From the NCBI GenBank assembly GCA_007922195.1, contig ML681981.1:12439403-12503402 (forward strand): a stretch of DNA of 64,000 nucleotides, given 5' to 3'. Each line of letters begins with the position of its first letter. The stretch's first letter is position 1. Origin of the DNA: Podocnemis expansa. Taxonomy: Eukaryota; Chordata; Testudines; Podocnemididae. Position numbers and translations under genes: made by a program. The notes beneath the pieces are model-generated. The model was not told the DNA's origin, ran no database searches, and worked only from the letters and a program-made list of their open reading frames with translations. This document shows, piece after piece, positions 13,475 through 64,000 of the stretch.

Positions 13475-14298
13475 TTCAAAATGCTCCATGGCATCACACA
13501 AAAGGGCAATGAAAAGTGTTGAATTCTGCCATAGCAGCTCAATTGCATTACTGAAGAATCACATGACCCTCTTGGGTCTTGCTGGTAATAGTAATTTTAG
13601 TTATCTTGCCATGAATACATTTGTTTCTCACTTTTTTTTTAGAATAAATATTGAACCACTTAAAGGCTTTACCTTTGATTTGTTCCCCTCACCAGCTAAC
13701 CTTTCAAAGATGTACTTAAACAGTCAGAAAGAGCCTGTCTTGATAGGTAATGTGTTTTCTGATGAAAGTCTATCAAAACCCAGACAACTGTAAACCCCAT
13801 GCACTGGAATACATTGTTCAAATTCCTACTGGAGTGTAAAATTTGTCCATGTGTGGGCTGACCGCATCATACCCAGCAAGCCAAAGTCTTGATTCTAGCA
13901 AACACTCATATTTACATACATATTTGCTTATTGTTATGAGCTTATTTGAGTGAAGTTAGGCACATGTAGAACTATATACAGGATGAGGACACAAATATGC
14001 TTGAGTTGACCCCTTGAAGCAGGGTTTTATTAGCAGAGTCTTTGTGGTAGGTAGGATCTTTTAAGAATATTCTGTAATAGGGAATTATTTACTGAGATGA
14101 TATATGAGATGTAGCAAACACCTGGCCACAGTCTGATCTAGAACATTTGATATGTTTGTTTATGTTGCCCAATGGCAGAATCCAGCATTTTTTAAAAAAG
14201 GAAAACCTGTTTTTAAGTTACTAGCTCTCATGGCTGGAAAAACAAAGATATAAAACTTCTGAATGACACCTGAGAGGAACTGATGCAGTGCTGTCTTT
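13475..14298. other. Intergenic, no gene recognised
   Basis: A 101-codon open frame at 13488-13793 (plus) starts just right of the hAT element. It has no domain, no splice context and ordinary AT-rich composition; I do not call it a gene. Confidence 0.5.
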
Positions 14299-14685
14299 GG
14301 CTACGTCTACACTACAGGGCTCAGTTAAGTTGACTTAATAAGGTCTACTTAAAGTTGACTTTAAGTAGACCTTATTAAGTCAACTTAGTGAGGCCACATT
14401 GCATTAAGATGACTTCATAAAGTCGACTTAAGCCAGGGGAGCCATTTAAAGTTGACTTAATAAAGTTGACTTTAAATAGGTCTTAAGTTCACTTTATAAT
14501 GTCAACTTAAATGGCCTGCTGCACTATGTTGACTTTATTAAGTTGACTTTGACGGCCACATTTCTGTTTAATTGACTTAAGGAAGCCCTTAAGTCTACTT
14601 AATGAACTCCAAATGTGGCCAGGACTTTGCCTAAGTTGACTTAAGCCTTCTTAATTCAACTTAAGCCCATAAGGTAGACATACCC
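14299..14685. mobile_element. Foldback MITE (family beta), older copy
   Basis: Starts GGCTACGTCTACACTACAGG and ends AAGGTAGACATACCC. The interior is AAGTTGACTTAATAAAGTTGAC-type palindromes in which most GTCGAC words have decayed to GTTGAC. Flanks TTT and TTC. Confidence 0.82.
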
Positions 14686-15167
14686 TTCCTGAGTCTGCAT
14701 GAAGCCTGAAACTTATTTGAGGTAAAAGTTCTCTACCGCAAGCTCACTGAGAGGTAGAGGTGTTGCTTGTGAATATGAATGACAACCCTTTATAGGACAT
14801 AATAAATTTTCTTCACCGATTATTTTATCAGATGGCATGAGTAACTGGGTGAAAGCGAAGGCCATGGGGAAGGGAAATTGCGAGTTGCTACTGAAAAGGA
14901 TGAGCAAAGGTAAGAAAAGGTGGAGAGCCACAAAGATAGGGCAGAAGAAGAGAAACAGAAAGAAGGTAGTGATGGTATTATTTTAATATTTATATTACTG
15001 TATTGTCTAGGAGCTGTAGTCATGCACAAATATCCCATTGTGGCAGATGCTGTGTAACAGTAGAACAAGATGAGCGTGTTTTCCCTAATGAACAATTCTG
15101 AATGCAACTTAGCAAATAAGTTCCAGAGGAGTAGATGTGTTTGCCTGTATATAGCAAAAACAACTAA

Positions 15168-15245
15168 AGTCCTGTGCCATGATAAAGACTAACAAATTTC
15201 TTTTGGCATAAGCTTTTGTGGCTGAAACCCCCTTCATCAAATGCA
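15168..15245 (+). mobile_element. Turtle Pol III SINE fragment
   Basis: AAAGTCCTGTGCCATGATAA, AGACTAACAAATTTCTTTTG and AAACCCCCTTCATCAAATGC. Confidence 0.72.
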
Positions 15246-15486
15246 AACAATAATGATCCTGAAAAGTTTTAATAAATACAGGCTGTATGCTACTACTGAG
15301 CTTGCGCTCTCACTGAAGCCTGTGGGAGATTTGCTGTGTTTCCTTAAATGTATGCTTCTGCCCAGGAGTCATCATTTAAAAAAGAAATTTGACCATCGCA
15401 AAAGTAAGTTTTATGCCCCCCAGTTTGTAAAAACAAAGGGGAACACCATGGTCTATATAACCCAATCCCTGTTAGTGACAGTAGTC

Positions 15487-15846
15487 CAGAGGTCAGCAAC
15501 TCCCGGCATGCGTGCCAAAGATGGAGTAGACGCCCGTTCACAGCAGCACGCAGGGCTCCCAGTCCTGTGGCTCTGCAGCTACTCCCCCCATCCTCCAGCA
15601 TGGCCTGGGGGTGTAAGAGCTACAAGCGCACAGCGACCTCTTTTGCCTGTTGGCTCTGCCCACCAGCAGGGCCTGGGGCTGCAAGAGCCACATAGATAAG
15701 GCTGCCGTGGGGCCAGCAGGGAAAAGGGGCTGCCATGCGTACACAGCTCTTGGAGCCCCAGGCCCTGCCCCCAGCACCTGCTGGCACCTGCTAAGAGTTG
15801 GGGGAATGGGGTTGGTACAGGGGCCAGCAAAGGTTGCCAACCCCTG
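15487..15846. mobile_element. Non-autonomous hAT element, GC-rich
   Basis: Starts CAGAGGTCAGCAACTCCCGG and ends GGTTGCCAACCCCTG; flanks CAGTAGTC (15479-15486) and CCGTAGTC (15847-15854), 7 of 8. Overlapping open frames on both strands, up to about 150 codons, are by-products. Confidence 0.85.
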
Positions 15847-16346
15847 CCGTAGTCAGTGCATCATTCCTCGAAGGAAGATGGAAAATACTAATATTTGTAG
15901 CTGTGCAATCCTATGCACCATGGGGGAAATTCCCTTTTGTTCATGGAATATCTTACTTCTGGGGATCCCTGTTGATAATTAACTTATTCTGTTATGTGTA
16001 AAGATTGATGAAACTTATAATATTCACCTAATTACTGTAGCTGCTGGTGCTGATTTTAAAACTTTACTAAATTTGTCTTGATAATAGCCTATGCAAATGA
16101 GTTCCATAGGTTGACTAAAGTTTGCACCAATACATGTCTCCTTCAAGCTATTTCACATTTTTTCCTCTTTTTTACTTTGTGTTCCTGCTGGTTTGTTTTG
16201 TTTTTCTAATGGCAAAAGAATAAAGAGGTATATTTTCTACCAGTCATTAAGTTAAATGTTTCTAGCTTTCTCCTTGTTCTTTACTCACTATTGCTTCCCA
16301 GGCTAAAAATCTCCATGGTCCCTTAATTTCTCCTTGTATTAAGTTC

Positions 16347-16672
16347 TGAAGGTGGAGCCATGATAGTCTAGTTGAGCAAAACAAGGAAGGAGCCCTGTGG
16401 CACTTGAAGATCAACAAATTCTGTTTTCAAAGCATCTGATGGAGTGGGATTTTCTCCCACAAAAGTTCATGTGATAAATAAATTTGTTAGTCTTTAAGTG
16501 CCACAAGACTCCTTGGTTTGCTCAACTAGATTAACACGGCTCTACCGTCGGAACTTGGGAACATGCAAGGCACTGAATGTAGCCATTTGAAGTGGAATGA
16601 TGAAGTGGGATTTTTCTCCCACGAAAGCTCATGTGATAAATGTTAGTCGTGACGTGCCACAGAACTCCATGT
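16347..16672. mobile_element. Turtle Pol III SINE, inverted pair plus third fragment
   Basis: A copy with AGGAGCCCTGTGGCACTTGA (16388 on) faces a reversed copy with TCTTTAAGTGCCACAAGACT and head GATTAACACGGCTCTACC. A third reversed tail follows at 16598-16672. Confidence 0.82.
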
Positions 16673-16851
16673 TTGTTTTTCTTCTATTAAAACTCTCCTG
16701 TGCCCCCATGCTGTTGTTGCTGCCCTTATTTTAACCCTTACTCCTTTTGTAATATGCCTGTTTTGAGATCTTGTGGCAAAACTGACTACAGTATTTGAAG
16801 TGAGGCTATACCAGTGATTGGTATCATAACATCCTAATAGCTTCTGTTCTG

Positions 16852-16876
16852 ATCTCTCTCTCTCTCTCTCTCACTC
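16852..16876. repeat. (TC)n microsatellite
   Basis: About 11 TC units followed by ACTCACTTACT. Confidence 0.85.
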
Positions 16877-17074
16877 ACTTACTAAATGGTATCTAAGACC
16901 TTATTAATTTTTTCTTAAATGTGCTCAATGGCATGAAATCCTCTTCTGTTACAACAAATTCACAACTCTTTAGTGTTTTTTTTTTTTCCCTAGAATGTGC
17001 TTCACCTTACACTTGTCTCCAATTAATTTAACCTGCTCTCATATTGCCCAGTCACATGGTTTTGTCAAGTAATT

Positions 17075-17188
17075 TGGCACAGGAGACAGAGCACTGTGCT
17101 GTGACTCAAGAGATGTGAATTCTGTTTCAGGCTCTGTTGAAGGCCTGTTGCGTGACTTTGAGCACAATGCAGTACCTCTTTGGAGACT
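17075..17188 (+). mobile_element. MIR / CORE-SINE, 5' part
   Basis: GGAGACAGAGCACTGTGCTG, then ACTCAAGAGATGTGAATTCT and CTGTTGCGTGACTTTGAGCA resemble MIR. It is cut by the hAT at 17189 and resumes at 17480 with TTTCTCCATCGGGAATG and AAAGTGCTTTGAGATTAACA. Confidence 0.7.
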
Positions 17189-17479
17189 CAGGGGTGGATC
17201 AGTGCCCCCACTCCAGTGGGCCTACCACCTGCCAGTGGGCCAGCGCTGGGGGGCTCTGTGGCCTGTCTGGTCAGCCCCTGGGGTTGGCAGGGCCAAGTGG
17301 GGCGCACAGTGAGGCTTCTGGTGAGGCCCAAAGGCCACACCAGAGGCCATGTACTGCATGAGTCAGGAGCAGTGCAGGGGTGCAGATCCAGCCTCTGGGC
17401 CAGCCCAGCCACCTACCCTCCCCAGTGCTCACAGGGCCCTGGGCATGGGCCCCAGTGGCCCATGCAGTAATCTGCCCCA
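17189..17479. mobile_element. GC-rich hAT element inserted in a MIR
   Basis: Starts CAGGGGTGGATCAGTGC and ends GTAATCTGCCCCA (end decayed). The perfect 8-bp duplication TGGAGACT lies at 17181-17188 and 17480-17487. Numerous open frames inside arise from GC content. Confidence 0.82.
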
Positions 17480-17800
17480 TGGAGACTATTTCTCCATCGG
17501 GAATGTTGAAAGAATGACACTTTCCTCTTCTGGAAAGTGCTTTGAGATTAACAGATAAGTTAGGTATAGTAGCTAGACATTATCATTCCTCGATGTCAAG
17601 GAGTCACAAACTTCCATAAATTCATCAGTGAATGCTGTATTCTCATTATTCACCCTGCTTTCAGGTTGTCAATAAATACTTAGACTTCTAATGATATTCA
17701 GGTTGAAATTGTGACTCCATTAATGTCAGTGTCAAAACTCCCATTGTCTTTGATGGCTTTCACCCTGATCTTTTCTTCATAGACCTTCATATAAATAACA

Positions 17801-17885
17801 AGCAATTGTGTGGCACTTTAAGACTAACAGATTTATTTTTTGCATGAGCTTTCGTGGGAGAAGATCCCACTTCCTCAGATGCTTC
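17801..17885 (+). mobile_element. Turtle Pol III SINE fragment
   Basis: GCAATTGTGTGGCACTTTAA, GACTAACAGATTTATTTTTT and CGTGGGAGAAGATCCCACTT. Confidence 0.82.
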
Positions 17886-18121
17886 TAAGATGGGTGAACT
17901 TACAGAAAGGAATGAAACTAAATGCAAGGGGGTGTAAAACATAGGATCAGGTCATAAAGTAACAGTACAACAAGAGTCACTTACTGTCAACTACTTGGCT
18001 TGCTACCACTCTTAGCAAGAATTGTTCTTTCACTGGGACTGATTTTCTTAAATTTTAAATGCACCTCATTTGATATCTCAGGAATTTGAATACATTGCTA
18101 GGCATTTATTTTGGGTTAGAA

Positions 18122-18294
18122 CAGTAGTTTTCAAACTTAAGGTCTGGACCCAGTACGCAAGCAGTGGGTTGCCAGTCCACCTGCTGCCACTGCAAAAAGA
18201 CTGGAATGGATTGCTCAAAGATGTAATGTTTGGATCGTGGGCATACGTGATATTGTTTCAGCTTGGTCCAGAGGAAAAAGTCTGAAAACCACTG
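18122..18294. mobile_element. Short hAT element
   Basis: Ends CAGTAGTTTTCAAAC and TCTGAAAACCACTG; flanks GGTTAGAA (18114-18121) and GGTTAGAC (18295-18302), 7 of 8. Sister of 56194-56381. Confidence 0.9.
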
Positions 18295-18416
18295 GGTTAG
18301 ACGTAGAGTACAAGTAGATTTTTGTGTGCATGTGTGTCTTATCTATTGGGAAACACGAAACTAACAATGACATCTTGTGGATTACTGAAGAAATGCAACC
18401 TTATCAAGTTAAATTC

Positions 18417-18562
18417 CAAAGGGGCAGCCGTGTTAGTTTAGTAAAGCAAAAAAAAGCAAGGAGTCTTGTGGCACTTAAAGACTAACAGATTTATTTATCG
18501 CATGAGCTTTCGTGGGAGAATATCTTCAAAGCTCTTCAAAGCATCTGACGAAGTGGGATATT
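18417..18562 (+). mobile_element. Turtle Pol III SINE, nearly full
   Basis: CAAAGGGGCAGCCGTGTTAG, then GCAAGGAGTCTTGTGGCACT, TAAAGACTAACAGATTTATT and GCATCTGACGAAGTGGGA. Followed by a long T run at 18568-18588. Confidence 0.9.
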
Positions 18563-18589
18563 AAGCTTTTTTTTTTTTTTTTTTTTTAC

Positions 18590-21117
18590 TTATCAAGTGT
18601 GGTGGTGAGCTCGGTTTTTTTTTTTTCTTCAAACCATTGTTGGTGCAAATTCTCGTCTTTGAGCTGCATTATTGTTCTTCCATTCATATTCCAGCTAATA
18701 GATCTAATTGCAGTGTACATTGGCATAGTATTGGAGCACAAAGATGATGAGACAGAATAAACAGTCTCATGTCATGCTGAGTGTGTGGTAAGGTTGGGTT
18801 TTTGTTTAATTTTTAGTTGACATCTTCAGGGAAGTTATTGTGGAAAAGCTAGTGTAGAGAGTGAGGTCTTACATTTTGCTCTGAAAATGGGAAATATAAT
18901 GGCATGTCAAGCTCTTGGAGAAGGGCATTCTAATGTTATGGTCAGCTGCCAAAAAGGCTCAATCAGGTAATTCATGTGGCTCAGGAGCCACCACAGAGTG
19001 CAGAGAACATGCTCAATGTTTTCATCACCCTGTGTTAAATGGAAGACAAGCTGCTGAACTCTGTACTAGCTGGGGTGTTTCATGGCATTGACAGTTAACT
19101 TGGGACTGCACTTGGCAGCAGTCAGGCTCGAAGGTGATGCATGGATCACCATAGCTAGGTTGGCATTTGACAGGAAACCACACTGCCTCCTGAGCAGCTG
19201 AATCAAGTAAAGGCATTTCTAGATGCTGCAGTCCTTTGCGCCCACAAGAACAGTGAGTAACCCAGAAGGATCCAAACCTTCATCATATCTTGATGCTTGT
19301 GGGGCAGATGTCTCTGACTGATAAATATGCTCTACCTGCAGGCATCCCCTCTGCCTTCTTTTTGCCCAGACTGAGTTTCAACCAGCCATTTTCCTTCCAA
19401 ATCCCTTGTTGCCCAGGTCCTGGGAAAACAGAGTGATAACACACAGGTTTCAAGTCTTAAGATGTAGGGGATCTTGCATCTAGGCTATTTTATCTGTGAG
19501 GAAGGCTTTGCAGTGTGAAAGTTAGACAATCAGAGAAGGGCAGTCCGTTTCACAGACCAGAATATTTCTGTAGGGAATGGCTGTATAGCTGCTACAGGGG
19601 AGGAGAAGAAAGATCTTTTACTCTCTCTCTCATGGTTATAGCCTATTGGATTCAGTTCTCATTTTACATTTCTAGTGCTCTAGTTTCTTCTCTTTGGTCT
19701 TCTTCTGATGCAGTTGATCTGTGGAGTAGTGCAATGGAAGAGGCAGTTAGTGGGGGGGGCTGTTTACTGATTGTTGTGAATAGCTGGTCCAGCAGTGAGT
19801 GGTGCCTTCTATTGGGCTGCATGTCTGTGAATATATGCTTAAAATTGATTGGGTCCATGAGTGTTTTAGTGAGTGTTCAATTGCTACAAGCTTTTTGTGG
19901 AAGAGAACTGGAAGAGCTCTGGCATTGTTTTGGAAGAGGAAGTGGTTTGACCAGAAGCGGGATTCTTGGCTTCTAAGTGTCAGCTTTTAGACTAAGATTG
20001 AACATCAGGCCTAGGGTGCACCTGGCTGTGTGTTTGGACCTGTAGACAAATCTAGAGGAATCCCACACATGATAGAGTATATGTGAGGTTGTGGTGGGCC
20101 TTTGTGTTTGAGGGAACATCAGCACGTATAGTACTGTGAGGTTTCTCTGTCAGACCCTCCGCAGCTCGCCAGGGGTGGGTTTTAGCCCAAAAGTTGAACA
20201 ATATAAGGGTTGCTTTACCTTTTGCTCAGCTGTCTGTGACCCCCCACAGATCAATTCCAGCAGGTGGGAACTGGTGGATGTAGAGAGGTACTAATTAAAT
20301 TCCTCTTCTCCAACACACATCCCCACAGGTAGGACAGAATGAGAGTGGCACAGAAATTGCTAAATCACTGGGGGGGGTTCCCCTACATAGGAGCAATCCT
20401 CTGCTAGGTTTAAGACTGCTTTGTGCTGCAGCAGGAATGCATTGCAGCCTTAGCAGGCCTTAAATATTTGTCTATAATTCAATTAAAAATCTTCTCACTG
20501 TATTAATTACCAAATCTCCCAGTTGCAGACACGTTTTACTCCCTAATCTACATGGTGTCTTAAGTGATGTAGGCTGGAAGACAACACAGTTTGTGAAAAC
20601 TTAACCTGTGTTTTTAATAACATCTGCCTAAGAGCAGTGAAATTGCCAGGTCTGTATGTGCTTGGATGGACAAAGAGCTCTCTGGAGAAGGGTGAGCTGA
20701 AGAGCGCAATACCTGCTACTCTTCAAATTCTAGGTGAACAGGATTGTTCAGATCTTGTATTCTAGTTCATAATTGTTTTGGAGGAATGCTGTTCTTTAAA
20801 TAAATCTTTAAAGTTAAATGCATGTCTAATTACAACACTTATAAGTGACACATGTTCTAGAAACAAGCCTGCTGTAATTTTTCTTTTTTTAATCCTGTCA
20901 AATTTCTGGCAGTGATTGAGACAGTTTAATAATGAAAGATCAAATATTAACTGATGCAACTGCTGCTTATATCCAAAGTGGTGTTTTGCCAACAATGAAG
21001 TGACAATCCATCTGGATGGTGATTTAGTTCCTGCTCTGAGCTCTCATTTATAGGCCAAGACTTTCAAGAAGTTTCTTAACAACCAAAAATAGGGGAGCAA
21101 TTATTTTTTTGACAGGG
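18590..21117. other. Intergenic, one unexplained open stretch
   Basis: A 153-codon frame on the plus strand (19515-19976) and a 64-codon frame opposite it show no domain I know. Possibly a decayed mobile element; no inverted ends or duplications found. No gene called. Confidence 0.5.
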
Positions 21118-21746
21118 TGTGATGAAGAAACCCAGAAAGCACTCTGGGATCCCCTCTGTTCACAGCCAGTCAGGACTCTGCTATGGTGGAGTCTTCTCCC
21201 ATCCGGCACCTGGGTCTCCATGCTACCTGTGGCCAGCTCCCAAATCCAGGCTCAGAGGGTCTGACCCTTGCTCTGTCTGGTCTCTCAGGGGGAGGGGAGT
21301 TCCTTCTTCCAGAAAGATCCCGGCCATCCCAATCAGAAGTGATACTCAGCCAGTTTAGAAGTCAGAGGGTTTAATCCAGTTTGCACAGCAGCTAGGATAG
21401 CTGGCTTTCAGATTAACTAGGAGGCATAGCAGTAACTCCCCGGACAAGCCCCCGGAGATCCTGCCTCTCCGAGTCCCGTTTCCCTACTACCCTCCTCTGC
21501 TCTCTGCCCTTTGTTCTCCTCCCCCAGTCAGCTGACCTGCCCCTGGTCTAAACCAGTCACTATCTATATCACCCCCAGGGGGTCCAGGTAAAGTCTGTCT
21601 AAAGCCCCTTCCCCCCCCCCCCAATGGTTCCCATAGTTATCACATCCCTGTGTCCCATCACCAAAGTACAGGAACAGAACAGAAGAACATTTGGGTTATC
21701 GCTCCTAGCATCCCACAGTAGCCAAGAGGTTTCTTACTTCATCACA
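21118..21746. mobile_element. Solo-LTR-like unit
   Basis: Begins TGTGATGAAG and ends CTTCATCACA, the short inverted TG...CA form of a retroviral LTR, with about 630 bp between. Clear flanking duplication is lacking (AGGG against AGGT). GC-rich in the middle. No retroviral coding remains. It could also be a DNA element with 10-bp inverted ends. Confidence 0.55.
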
Positions 21747-22649
21747 TAGGTTGACTGCTGGTTGTTTCACACCAGTCAGTAGGATGCCACACTCTGGAAA
21801 TTATTTCATGCAATAACCCTACTCCAGTTTGTTTAATGGAATTAGTTTGATATCATTGGACCAGTTTTACTGAAAACTGATGAATGCACAGGTCTTGTAC
21901 TGCAGTTCATTACAGACTGACATATTTGCCATTTCTTAAAATCATGGCAGAGACATTCTATACTGACTCATTAATTACTGCAGTTGTGATGGTCATCACT
22001 TCCATGACAGCAGAAGTCTTAATTCAGTTATAAATGGGACTACATTACAGAACTTTGAAAGTAGCTGCAGATGTAGATGTCATATGTTTCTCTGAGCATG
22101 TTCAATGGTATGGTTTCAGTATGGCCTGCTATGTAGACAGGCTCAAATCACAAATTAGATCTGGAGTCAGGTTTGAATAGTTTCATTTTTTGGTGTATAT
22201 CAAACTAGGGTGGCATATTTAGAATGTTGTGTTCTATTTCCATGCATAGATACAATGACAAGATTCACACCTCAGTTAGGGTCTGGATTGTAAACCATTC
22301 TGAAGTCCTTGTTCAGGTTCATCCCTAGTTTCAAGGAACAGTTATGAAAATATCCATCAATAAGTTAATCAGGAAATGAATTGCAAGAGTGGAAATGGAC
22401 TTGTGTGAATTATATGGAAAGTACACTTTTATTTTGTCACAGAGTATAAGGCATCTGTGACAGGAAGGATTACATCATTTAACAAAGATAACTAGATTGC
22501 AAACTCTTTGGGACTCATATCATGCTTCCTGTAAATTTGTACAATGCCAAGCATGCTGTCTGCATTCAGAAAAAAATAAAATTTGCCAGCTTTGAGATTC
22601 TCATCTTTTTTTTTTTGGTAAGGTATTTAGTCATTTTTATAATGGAATT
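21747..22649. other. Intergenic, just beyond the MYOF 3' end
   Basis: AT-rich, no gene or repeat recognised. A plus-strand AATAAA at 22576-22581 is not tied to any gene seen. Confidence 0.55.
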
Positions 22650-23201
22650 ATTCTCATTGACAGACTCATAAAGTAAACAGTAATTTAGTACTTTTATTTC
22701 ATTTCTGTGCTACAGTTTAAAATACAATGGTATGACAGTGATTATAAGTAGCAATATTGTGAACTTTTAAAAAATACAATGGCAGAACATTATTGCACTT
22801 TTTATTTGGTGTACAAAAATATAAGTAGTGCTTGTTAAAGATTTCTTTTTTTACTATGTCAAGAGGCGGAGTAAGAAATAAGTTTCAAAATAAACTATCC
22901 ATTTTTTTAAAAAAAAGCAATTGGAGAATTTTTATGATAAATCTAGTTTAAAGGCAAGCAAGACAGAACCTCCACACATGCAGATGTTATCAAAGTCAAA
23001 ACAAAAATGGAACACGACTTTTTACATGAGTCATGACCCCATGAACGTTGGCTAACCTTTGCTAAATTCTTGTCCCTTATCTATTTAACATACAAGAGAA
23101 CAAGGCTCAAACTACGAAGTAAGCCTTGCTGAATTTGGTCCACAGCCTGAGGTAAAACTTCTTATTGCTATTCAAAATGTAAAATTAAATCCTCTACTTC
23201 C
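22650..23201 (-). other. MYOF: MYOF 3' UTR and candidate poly(A) signals
   Basis: The stop codon at 23202-23204 is followed on the minus strand by AT-rich non-coding sequence. AATAAA hexamers on the minus strand lie at 22801-22806 and 22693-22698, about 400 and 510 nt after the stop; another lies at 22428-22433. The true end of the transcript cannot be fixed from sequence, so the lower boundary is approximate. Confidence 0.55.
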
Positions 23202-62798
<39,597 letters not shown>

Positions 62799-64000
62799 CT
62801 GTGAAGTCAAAAGCAATTATGTTATGAAAGCAAATCACTAAATTATGTCACTGAATAGATGTACCAGTGTGTGCACACGTGCATGTATACAAAACACCTC
62901 CACCAGATAGCTGAGTAGTTCTGATTCTATGTGCCAAAGGCCCTATTGCTGTTACCTAATGGCAATTTTCCTTTAGCCATATTGGCAGAGGCATGTGCTT
63001 TTGGAGCACAAAGACTTGAGTTTATTGTACTGTCACTGTAACGTTCCAAATATCCATAGTGTTCGGTATAAGCCACATAAGACTTATTTTCCTAGAATGT
63101 CCCACAATTGCCACCTCCCAAGCTCTTCATCAGTGTCAGCAACAGTGGGAACTTAAGTGTAAAGAAGGAGCAACCGAGCACCAGTGTCTTGATCGTGATG
63201 TTCTCTAAACCTTTGAACTCTCTAAAAAAGTGTATATGTATATGAGACACTGATGTATTTCATAATGGTAAACACCTATATCATATGTACACATGTATAA
63301 AATATAAACAAGTCTTACACCAGAGTTTTTTTTCACTTTTGTGTCTGGTCTTTAGATCACCTGTTCCCTCTAAATCACAGCTATTTTTCAAGCCTATTTT
63401 GCCCACTTAAACTGCACTAGGTACAATAGCCAGATCACTGTTATAATGATTACTTATTATTTCAGATAAAATAAATTTCTGCTTTAATTGTCTGTCAGAT
63501 TTGAGTTCAGCAATAACTGAAATCTGTTTTGTAATGCCATCTAATGGTCAAATCAAGCTGTGCAGTTTATTTTCTGTCCAATTGAATAGATAGGGCATAA
63601 ATGTATTTATTTCGTATTTGAACAGGAGGCTTTGCCTTTATCATCTGAACTGTAGACTTATTGCCTTTCCACATGTTCTAGATTGTCAACTGAGAACATT
63701 AATCTTGAAAATCAATCCATCTACACGAAGATTTAATTGCTAAATGTTAAGAAGGACCCAACAGCAGGGATTTTCCTGCTATGGTGTCAGTTGTCCTGTG
63801 CTTGGTCACTGCTAAAACACAAGACAAAAACACCAGAAGTAAAATTTTTGGCCCTACTGAAATGAATGGGAATATTTTTTACTATAATGTCATCACTAGT
63901 AACTATTACAGTTTAATCTATTGCATCTCTGTGTGACCATGTAATGTTATTAAGCTACATCCCATGTAAAACCTTCAAGATTCAATATGAACCTGGAGAA
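62799..64000 (-). other. MYOF intron continuing past the window
   Basis: No exon with ferlin similarity and workable splice sites found in 1.2 kb. AT-rich; no repeat recognised. Confidence 0.6.

Noticed and set aside
15241..15982. Overlapping open frames of 80-152 codons on both strands
   Set aside because: They fall on a SINE tail and a GC-rich hAT element with 8-bp duplications.
19515..19976. 153-codon frame, hydrophobic and Cys/Ser-rich
   Set aside because: No recognised domain, no upstream gene context, no splice structure. Left as unexplained rather than called a gene.
1..22600. Search for a neighbouring gene such as CYP26A1, expected downstream of MYOF in human gene order
   Set aside because: No exon with recognisable cytochrome P450 or other coding sequence was seen; it may lie further away.

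Overview
The window is vertebrate nuclear DNA, almost certainly from a turtle. The signs are many copies of a cryptodiran Pol III SINE (the 'GTGGCACTTAAAGACTAACAG' type), 3' fragments of CR1 LINEs, MIR/CORE-SINE relics, and dense non-autonomous hAT and Harbinger-like DNA transposons. No species is assigned.

The only protein-coding gene I can support is the C-terminal half of myoferlin (MYOF, a ferlin) on the minus strand. It has 28 coding exons from 62798 (upstream end) down to the stop codon at 23202-23204. All splice phases agree. The exons join into 3427 nt coding for 1141 residues plus the stop, a little over half of the roughly 2060-residue family protein. In order they encode the DysF region, the C2D, C2E, C2F and C2G domains, and a single C-terminal membrane anchor with a very short tail. 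The N-terminal half (C2A-C2C, FerA, FerB) lies beyond 64000. Residue numbers with the prefix w count from the first whole codon of the most upstream exon seen here.

Region by region: 1-22650 lies downstream of the gene and holds no exon I can recognise, only SINEs, MITEs, hAT elements, MIR, CR1 and one LTR-like unit. 22650-23237 is the 3' UTR and last coding exon. 23238-62798 is the exon/intron body. Its largest intron (39886-47260) carries a tandem pair of MITEs and three hAT elements and ends at a 12-nt microexon. 62799-64000 is intron with no exon recognised.

The most interesting material is in the repeats and their contact with the gene. There are two foldback MITE families with the same ends but different palindromic interiors. 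Two of these MITEs sit back to back sharing one target site. Two hAT elements are inserted into MIR copies. One hAT carries a 138-bp tandem array and another a G-rich minisatellite. A SINE lies 14 bp from a MYOF splice acceptor. I found no new enzymatic or defence system. Comparisons with MYOF and DYSF are from knowledge of the family; no search was run.
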